A stretch of DNA of 64,000 bases from Meloidogyne chitwoodi. Lineage: Eukaryota; Nematoda; Chromadorea; Rhabditida; Meloidogynidae. Numbering within the stretch: position 1 is the stretch's first letter; each line of letters starts with the position of its first letter. Shown here one piece after another: positions 56,972 to 64,000 of the stretch. The translations under genes were made by a program, and so were the position numbers. The notes beneath the pieces are model-generated. The model worked only from the letters and a program-made list of their open reading frames with translations. It did not search any database and was not told the DNA's origin. The DNA is taken from contig JACZZP010000005.1 of assembly GCA_015183035.1 (NCBI GenBank), positions 1,302,001 to 1,366,000 of the forward strand. Reading direction: 5' to 3'.

Positions 56972-58522
56972 ATGACAAAATCTATTTTAAAAGATTATTA
57001 CGAAATAATAAATGTTTCAGTGACAGCATGTAATGAAGAAATAAAAAAAGCTTATAGAAAACAAGCACTTAAATTACACCCAGACAAGAATAAAGCTGTT
57101 TGTGCTGAGGACAAATTCAAGGTTTTTTTATTAATTAATTAGTCTCTTGAATTTCTTTTAAAAATATTTTTTAAATTGTTATTAGGATTTGCAAGAAGCT
57201 TATGAAGTTTTATCTGACCCAACAAAAAGAAAGACATATGATGATGGACGTCGTAATCCTACAAATTTGGCCGATATTTTTTGTTCTTTTTCGTTTAATA
57301 GTAATCCAAGAGCTTCTAATAGGAACGTTTGTTTTTATATTCTTGTTAACTAATTTTGATTAAATTTAATTATTTTTCTTTAATTTAAATATATTTAGTT
57401 CAATGGTCATGCCAATACGAATAGATGTGCATATGCTTCTCCTAGAGATGTAAGAAGCCGCAGAGGCGGAACTTTTAAACAATCTCCAGCTTTTGCAAAA
57501 TCAAATTATCCGCCGCCTTGCTTTTCTACTCCACCACCACGAGCTACACAACCTCCTCCACCACCACCACCTCCTCCTCCTCCTAAACAAGATGATGCAA
57601 TATTGTATGATCTTAATGTCAATTTAGAAGAGATTTGCAACGGATCAACAAGAAATATTCGAATTGGAAGGTTTTTTATTAATTTTAAATTGTAATTGCA
57701 TTTTATATAAAATTTCTGGTTTAAAAATATTTAATAAAAAAATTTCGAGGGTTCTTGTTAAGCGCTGCAAATTTTTAATTTTACTTATTATTTTTTATTG
57801 ATTTAATATTTATTTTTAGAGAAGTGCTTGGCAATGATGGTATGTTAAAAAAAGAAGAGGAAGTATTGCCTATCGAAATCAAACAAGGCTGGAAGGAAGG
57901 AACAAAAATAACTTATTCAAAAAAAGGAGATGTTTATCCTGGTCGTATTCCTGCAGATATTATTTTTTTGATTAAAGAGGAAAAACACAATTTATTTGAG
58001 CGTGATGGTTCTACTCTTAGGTTTCTTTTTTATATATTTTTTAAATTTTTTGCCAGATGCAATATGGAAATTCATCTTTATGACGCTTTGACTGGGAAAG
58101 TTACTGTGCCAAATTTAGGAGGACCTGACTTTGAAATTAATTTTGGAAAGCCAATACAACCTGGCACAGTTCATTGGTTAGTTATAGTGTATCACATAAA
58201 TTTTACAAATTTTTTTCAATGTGTTTTTTGCGTAAAAAATAATCCACACAGATAAATAAATACTTAAATTTATTTTTTCAAAATATTTTTATAGTAACTA
58301 TTATTTTCTTTTTTTAGTATTTTGGGCGGTGGATTGCCTGATCGAAAAGATGAATGTAAACGTGGACAATTAGTTGTAACATTTGTTATTCGCCTTCCTG
58401 AACGAATTACTCCACATGTATTGAGATTGGCTGAAGCAACGAGAGAATTTCAGAGAGAAGATGTCACTAGATGGAGAAGGACGGGTAGTGACAATATGAA
58501 TTGGAGGCGAAAAGATGATTAG
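56972..58522 (+). CDS. DnaJ/HSP40 co-chaperone, subfamily B-like
   Basis: Co-chaperone that stimulates HSP70 ATPase. J domain at residues about 8-72: [34 protein letters not shown] with the HPD triad, [20 protein letters not shown]. The usual Gly/Phe linker is replaced by a Ser/Arg/Pro-rich segment that ends in an eleven-proline run ([11 protein letters not shown]...KQDD). Two C-terminal substrate domains follow: [80 protein letters not shown], and [20 protein letters not shown] with [16 protein letters not shown]. No zinc finger, hence subfamily B (DNAJB1/4/5/13-like). The EFQ/RWRRTG tail is unusual. Five or six exons. Confidence 0.9.
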
Positions 58523-59583
58523 ACTAAAATGAAGATTAATTCTACAAGTGCCTACTTGATTGAATTAATTGCAATTTATTTAATTTTTATGGGTATAGTT
58601 GCTTTAAATTACAATTTGCCTTATTTGTTGTATCTTAAATCTTCTAGCATTTTTCAGTTAAATTGAGAAATTTTAATTTATTTAAAATTGCCTGATTTTG
58701 CCAATATTTTTGAATATTATTCATATCTTTATTTTACAATATATATTTATCATAAATACATGTTTTTTCATTTTATTTTTAATCTCAGACATTGGAATTA
58801 TTCTCATAAAATTATTATTTATTTATCCTTGCTCAGTAATTTTTTTAAATTTTTACTTAACAGAGTGGCCATGTTTTATTGATTTAAGGTATTTAAATCA
58901 CCGATGAATCAGAATATGTTTTGGAAATGTCTTTAAAATGTTATAAAAATCATCAATTCATTTTTTGAATAAAATCTTTTAAAAATTAGTAATAATTTTG
59001 AAATTTATTCAAAATCAATTAAATATTGTGTTGATTTTTCTCTTGACATTTTTTGTTGATTAAGCTTATTTAATATTATTTTGATAAAATTTATTTTATC
59101 ATTACTTTTCTCATTGTGCTTAAATTTAATAAATTTTTAATGAAATTTTTTAGAAAAATATGAAAAATTTATCAACATATGAACAAATTTATATTTTAAA
59201 ATTTCTCAAGTTTGACCAATTATTTTCTCTTTAACAAACTAGTTATCATTTTAATTTATTAATTGATCAAAATAAATGGATATTGGCATTAAAAGAATTA
59301 CATAAAATAGTAATTTATATATTTTTTAACATTTATTGTCTTACTTAAATATAAAAAAAATATTTAAAATCTGACAAATTGATCCAATATCGGAAATTGT
59401 ATATATATTATCCAGTAAATAATGCTTTTAAAAAAAGTTAAAGAAATTAACACTAATACTAGCCTAGGAATGTTAAAAATTTAAACGATTCACACCGGCA
59501 AACTTTCCCAAAAATGCTATTACATACCAACATCGTCCCTTTTAGCTCTTCCACTAGTTAAAACTAAAAAACAAAAATCCAAA
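58523..59583. other. Convergent spacer between DnaJ and GPI8 genes
   Basis: About 1 kb of AT-rich DNA between two stop codons. Hydrophobic short frames occur but lack exon structure. No repeat or RNA gene identified. Confidence 0.55.
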
Positions 59584-61033
59584 TTAAAGGACTGACCAAT
59601 CGAAATGAAAATAATTAGGATTCAATGAATGAGTATAACGACGAGAACCAAAAAAATCTGTTACTCGAACATTTTTTAATTGTTTATTATAAAGATCCTT
59701 TCTCAATCCAACTGTTGAAACACATTTAGATTTATCACAATACTAAAAAATGTATTTTTAATTTTCAAAAAATTAGTAAATAACCTCAACAAAATTTTCA
59801 AGGGTTGAATTTGACTCTAATGCAAGTACTTTTTGATCCAAAAATTGTTGCATATAATAAGCATATCTAAAAATATTTATTAAATATTATATTTTAATTT
59901 AGAAAAATAATTACCTATCAATTACATAAACACCTATAGAACGGTCAATATGATGTGACAAAGAATCTTCTCCAACCTTTAATTTTTAAATGAGAATTTA
60001 ATAAAATTGTTAAAATTTTAGAGAAAAATTTAACATAAATTTTATGTTAAAATTACCAAACTTGAAGAAGTAGCCAATACATTTGGAGAATAAATACTTT
60101 GATACATAGACTCGCTTTGGCAAGTATCAGAAATTAACATAAGTTCATTATATCTTTAAAATAATTTTTTCTTTTAATTTAGATTTGGAAATTTTTCAAA
60201 AATTTTTAAAAAATTAATTTTGACTATTTAAACCTTTTTTGTTGCCACATTGTTTCTATAGCATCGGCTATATCTTTATTTGTTAATTCTTCAGCGTCTT
60301 GAAACTTAAGAAAACCATCACCACCATGTCCAGTTAAATAAATAAGAACATTACTTTGTGAATTACTTAGTAGTCTCCTTTTAATTAAAAAATATAAAAA
60401 TTGAAATAAAATTTTACTTATTTCTTGGAGTAGCCTGAAGCAGTCTATTTGTAAGCAATCTGACCAAATTTTCAGCAGTTACTTCATATCCACGATAATC
60501 AACTTCTGTATCCTCCAAAAATAAATTTTTATGTGAATGAGCATTATTATAAATTGCTGCTAGAATTTAAAAAAATAAAATGAAATTTTTTTATTTAACC
60601 TGGTGATGGATTTCTAGAATTACAGGGAATATTGTCGGCCAGCATTAAGATAATGTTGCTACGAGAAATAAAAATAATTTATATTAGGTATTTTAAATTA
60701 AATCCAAAGTTAAATTTAAAAAAATGCAAAATTAATTAAATATTATAAAGAGAATAATTATATTAAACCTATCAGGCATTCCCAAACGTTTCAAAGATTT
60801 GTAAATAGAAAGAACATTTGATACATGACGATAATTAAACCAAAAACGAGAAGAACAAACAAGCACTGCCCTGATTTAAAAATGAATTTTTATTAAAAAA
60901 ATAAAATAAACCAATTATTTGTATGTGTTGATTTAGCAAAAAAATAATTAATTGAGGAACATTCGACGGATTGATTAATTAAAAGAATTAAAAACACAAA
61001 AAATAAAGCTAAGCCATTGTTATCTACTGGCAT
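59584..61033 (-). CDS. PIGK: GPI-anchor transamidase catalytic subunit GPI8/PIG-K
   Basis: Caspase-like cysteine protease (family C13) that cleaves the GPI-attachment signal in the ER lumen. Starts MPVDNNGLALFFVFLILLIN, a signal peptide, then NNWAVLVCSSRFWFNYRHVS, LGMPDSNIILMLADNIPCNS, DTEVDYRGYEVTAENLVRLL, the catalytic His in VLIYLTGHGGDGFLKFQDAE, the catalytic Cys in NELMLISDTCQSESMYQSIY, and SLVGEDSLSHHIDRSIGVYV. All active-site residues are intact. It ends SLNPNYFHFDWSVL with no C-terminal transmembrane helix, unlike human PIG-K; trypanosome GPI8 also lacks one. I looked for a further exon and alternative splices run into stops. Nine or so short introns. Confidence 0.93.
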
Positions 61034-61090
61034 ATTGAAATAAAAGAACTTTACTCGGTTCTGTTAAATATCTTTGTAAAAAACATGGGC

Positions 61091-61678
61091 ACAAGGGAAC
61101 ATTTTTTATTGTATATGCAAATTTGATATTAATTTTTGTACCAATGGATAGAGCAACCTTGTGAAGTAAGTTCCTTTTTCTTGCAAAATGAATTTAAAAC
61201 GAGTTACAGCCGTTCAAAGTTTCTGTTTTTGGGAGCGCTAGAGTACTGGGTAAAAAGAAAGAAAAGAAGAGAGCGACTTTTCTCCTTGTCACTCTTTGCT
61301 TTTTCTTTCTCTGTTCTCTCTTTGCTTCCTTATAAGCGAAAATAGTGAGGTTAACGTCGTAAAGACGGTAGGCAGTCAGCCATCCGTTTTCAATTTAAAA
61401 GAAGAGAAGGAAAAGAAGGTAAGAAACGTGAAATGTTTAAAAATGGTCAAAAGCATTAGAGGTTATAAAAGGGTCTGCCTTGTTCTCTCTTCTTTTCCCT
61501 CTTTCTTCTCTTTACTCTAGCGCTCCTAAAGAGTGAAACTTTGAACGGCTATATCTCGGTTTAAAGTCATTTTGCAAGAAAAAGGAACTTACTTCACAAT
61601 AGGAAGTCGGGGTTGCTATATCAATTGGTACAAAAATTAATACCAAATTCGCAGATACAGTAAAAGATGTTCCCTTGT
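61091..61678. mobile_element. 588-bp foldback element, ends ACAAGGGAACAT
   Basis: Arms of about 190-200 bp: left ACAAGGGAACATTTTTTATT, right (inverse) ACAAGGGAACATCTTTTACT; shared inside are TATTAATTTTTGTACCAAT, GTGAAGTAAGTTCCTTTTTC, CAGCCGTTCAAAGTTTC-like and GGAGCGCTAGAGTA. The right arm has an extra stretch (CCGACTTCCTAT). Loop is rich in CTTTCTTCTC. No target duplication is recognised and no coding capacity. Confidence 0.75.
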
Positions 61679-61905
61679 CAGCTGAGTCAGCACGATTGAG
61701 TCAGACACGGTTGAGTCACCATTTCTCCTAACTTTGTTTGAAGCTTCTAAATTCGTTCATTTTGATCTTATTCGACTAAGCTCGAAGAGCTCTTTCAAAT
61801 GAGCTATCATTCGTATTTTTATATAATCGTATCTAGGAAAAAACTTGGGTTAAATATTTTAGACGGTGATCAACCGTGCATGGCTCAACCGAGCTGACTC
61901 AACTG
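61679..61905. mobile_element. 227-bp inverted-repeat element, GAGTCA-rich ends
   Basis: Left end CAGCTGAGTCAGCACGATTG, AGTCAGACACGGTTGAGTCA; right end inverse CAGTTGAGTCAGCTCGGTTG, AGCCATGCACGGTTGATCA. Arms of about 40 bp at 80 percent or so identity by eye. It abuts the previous element exactly, so one may have inserted at the edge of the other. Confidence 0.65.
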
Positions 61906-62055
61906 GACCACTCAAAAACATTCAAAATCAGCGATCAAACGGCTTGTTCATGGCCAATCCTCGTTTGGCCTACCTTTTTTGTTTTTAATTTAACAAAATT
62001 AGTTTTTATTTGATTTTACTAACACAAATAATTTTAAAATTGTTTTTTATTTCAG

Positions 62056-63301
62056 ATGTTTATGGCAGCTAATTTATTTAAATGTTTTGGTCAAAAATCG
62101 AAGGCTTTTTTACTTTTCAATCTAAATAGTTATAATAATGGGAATTTTGTTTCACCTCGTCAAGTTATTTTTAATTATATTTATTTTTAATAATTAAAAT
62201 TTAAAAATAAATTTTAAGAATCAAAAATTTTCTTGTTAAAAAAAATTATAAAATCTAAGTTTGGTACTTTTCCCTTATGTGTCAGGAGTTTTGCGGACAT
62301 TTTTTGCGGATTATTTTGATTGATTCCTCCTTTATTTATTGCCTCTCTAATCTGTTACTTATTCTCATAAACTCTTTAAATAGTTTTTCCTCTTTAATTA
62401 TAGATCGATTATAAAAATGAAAATTTGGGATTTGCCAACAACTGAGGAAGGTGCCATAGAATTTTTTCAGGATCGTGTGGAGATGTATCTGAAGAAATAA
62501 TGCGTGCCTGGGGGAAGTACTGGGAATTGGAGTGATTTATTTTTATATTTTCTTTATATATAGTTATAAAATAATCCGCAAAAAATGTCCGCAAAACTCC
62601 TGACATATAAGGGAAAAGTACCCTAAGTTTATTTTATTGTCAGTTAAATCATTGTATTTAGGCACATGTTGCTCTGAACAATTATTTGTCAACTTATGAA
62701 TATTCTGACAAGACGGCGGCTCTTACAGACCGTAGAGGTTATATTTTTAATAATTATATCACAAAAAAATTTAAATTTGTTGACTATAGACTTTTAATAA
62801 TATAAGTTTTTTTAAAGTTTTCATCTATTTATAAATTAGTGAATGAAAGAATATAAGCATGAAATAAGATTAAAATTAATTATTATTAGGAACGATGAAA
62901 ACTTAAGGTTCTTTTCCTTTGTTTTTTGTTGAACTTGCAGATTAGATTTGCGGATTTTTAGGAACATAAAGAAAAGAACCAAACTTTAATGAAAAATATA
63001 TTTCTTTAATAAACATTTACTTTTAAAATTAATGTTTTTTTAGATTCCATTCAAGCTGATTTGGTATCTGAGAAATTGAATCTGGGAGAAAATGATATTA
63101 TTTTTGTTAAATTAGAACAAGGAAAAACTGGGAAAAGAACAATTCATCTGAAAAAACAGTTTAGATCATTAAATACTGAATGGAGATGGAAATATATAGC
63201 ATCACCAAAGTTGCTTGTACCAAATGATGCTTATAATTTTGTTAGAGCTCTTGATAAAATTATTATTGCTTGTGATGGAAAAGATTTTTATGACCGTTCA
63301 G
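62056..63301 (+). CDS. Unrecognised protein, 5' part (runs beyond window)
   Basis: Three exons are visible: MFMAANLFKCFGQKSKAFLL ... NGNFVSPRQ (62056-62165), AHVALNNYLSTYEYSDKTAA-LTDRR (62662-about 62740), and SIQADLVSEKLNLGENDIIF, VKLEQGKTGKRTIHLKKQFR, WRWKYIASPKLLVPNDAYNF, VRALDKIIIACDGKDFYDRS, ending at 63301 before GTATGA. An acceptor TTTTTTATTTCAG touches the ATG. The N-terminus is basic, with hydroxylated residues and no acid, like a mitochondrial presequence. The third exon alternates strand-like and basic segments and could be a small nucleic-acid-binding fold, but I do not recognise the family. Intron 1 and intron 3 both contain transposons. Incomplete at 3'. Confidence 0.65.
62255..62630. 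mobile_element. 360-bp Merlin-like element with 8-bp duplication
   Basis: Element 62263-62622 lies between CTAAGTTT copies (62255-62262, 62623-62630). Terminal repeats of about 53 bp: GGTACTTTTCCCTTATGTGT, CAGGAGTTTTGCGGACATTT, TTTGCGGATTATTTT and inverse. The core keeps a coding-like relic, MKIWDLPTTEEGAIEFFQ then a stop-broken or frame-shifted CGDVSEEIMRAWGKYWELE. GG ends, 8-bp duplication and the WDLP..EEGAI.F wording fit the ISXO2/Merlin group. Confidence 0.82.
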
Positions 63302-63356
63302 GTATGAATTTTATAGAATTAAAATATGTTTTTTATAAAATTCATTGAAATGAAAT

Positions 63357-63996
63357 GGTAAATGTCCAGTTGGCTATCTACCTGTCCGCAAAGAAAATAC
63401 GCTCTTTTCTTTCCTTCTCTTGCATTTTTGGCGTTAGGAGAAGTGCACTCTTATTTTTCCTTTTCAATTATAGTATGCCTTGGCACATAGAGAGAAAATG
63501 GAAAAATAAAAATAATTAATAATAAAGTGAAAACAATATATTTTATAAATAAATGATCAAAGATTATAAATTTGGACATGGCGTCGTTTTATAACTATAA
63601 ATATATAAAAAACAGAATTTTTTTTAACATTTTCATTAATCTTCCAATATGTCCTTTTCTTGCCCAACTAATAATTCCTCGAAAAAAATTCTGGATTCTA
63701 TTTTTCGACGATTAAACTCTCGATATTGAATCAAGGAAAAGTCCAATTTTAATTATTGAATATCTACAAGTTTTCCTATTATTGAAGACTACTTTGATCA
63801 TTTATTTATAAAATATATTGTTTTCACTTTATTATTAATTATTTTTATTTTTCCATTTTCTCTCTATGTGCCAAGGCATACTATAATTGAAAAGGAAAAA
63901 TAAGAGTGCACTTCTCCTAACGCCAAAAATACAAGAGAAGAAAGAAAAGAGCGTATTTTCTTTGCGGACAGGTAGATAGCCAACTGGACATTTACC
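63357..63996. mobile_element. 640-bp foldback element at the window edge
   Basis: Arms of about 204 bp (63357-63561 and 63793-63996) are nearly perfect inverse copies: GGTAAATGTCCAGTTGGCTA, CTACCTGTCCGCAAAGAAAA, AGGAGAAGTGCACTCTTATT, TGCCTTGGCACATAGAGAG. AAAT stands on both outer sides; the window ends 4 bases later, so the duplication length cannot be settled. It sits in intron 3 of the last gene. No ORF. Confidence 0.88.
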
Positions 63997-64000
63997 AAAT

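Larger units (their letters stand above)
61034..62055. other. Divergent spacer filled by two inverted-repeat elements
   Basis: Between the GPI8 start and the last gene. Most of it is the two elements at 61091-61678 and 61679-61905, lying end to end; the last 150 bp leads into TTTTTTATTTCAG directly before the next ATG. Confidence 0.65.

Noticed and set aside
58688..58907. Two hydrophobic plus-strand ORFs after the DnaJ gene
   Set aside because: Typical chance frames of AT-rich DNA, without splice context, signal-peptide logic or domain.
61136..61520. Two short ORFs near 61.2-61.5 kb
   Set aside because: Inside the foldback element; they translate CTTTCTTCTC-rich repeat sequence.
1..64000. 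CRISPR arrays, bacterial operon signals, rRNA genes
   Set aside because: The sequence is eukaryotic with spliced genes; no regularly spaced repeats or rRNA wording were seen.

Overview
The window is nuclear DNA of a nematode, most likely a plant-parasitic tylenchid such as a root-knot nematode (Meloidogyne). The grounds are extreme AT richness, dense genes split by introns of about 35-70 bp, nematode-type families (SRT chemoreceptor, an NHR with a CRACAAFFRR P-box, innexin, MIG-18-like secreted domain) and pyrimidine-rich acceptors just upstream of start codons, as expected for spliced-leader trans-splicing. The species is an inference. All gene models were assembled by eye from exons and splice sites.

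Layout, left half: MTAP phosphorylase (-), SIX homeobox gene (+), small secreted MIG-18-like protein (-). Then three minus-strand genes in order of transcription: LSG1 GTPase, LACTB2 nuclease, and a protein with two Plus3 domains, spaced 380 and 144 bp, a possible operon. Diverging from LSG1 is PP2A scaffold subunit A (+), followed by ISCA1 (+). Next come a nuclear hormone receptor (-), an innexin (-), ARL8 (-) and the P5A ATPase ATP13A1 (-).

Layout, right half: AAAP amino-acid transporter (+), secreted protein with two GNAT-like halves (+), Cys-rich membrane or secreted protein of unknown function (-), MFSD11 (-), short RING1/RNF2-like protein (-), TRMT6 (+), SRT chemoreceptor (-), EPAC-type Rap GEF (-), a tiny possible secreted ORF (-), DnaJ subfamily B protein (+), GPI8/PIG-K (-), and the 5' part of an unrecognised gene (+) cut by the window end.

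Most genes are housekeeping: translation and ribosome export (LSG1, TRMT6), Fe-S assembly (ISCA1), ER and GPI processing (ATP13A1, GPI8), lysosome traffic (ARL8) and signalling (PP2A, EPAC). Introns that exceed about 450 bp mostly carry a small DNA transposon. At least eight inverted-repeat elements are visible, three with clear 8-bp target duplications. The most unusual protein is the tandem Plus3 protein; the most unusual element is the hAT-like insertion in the innexin gene, which carries a tRNA-like Pol III promoter.
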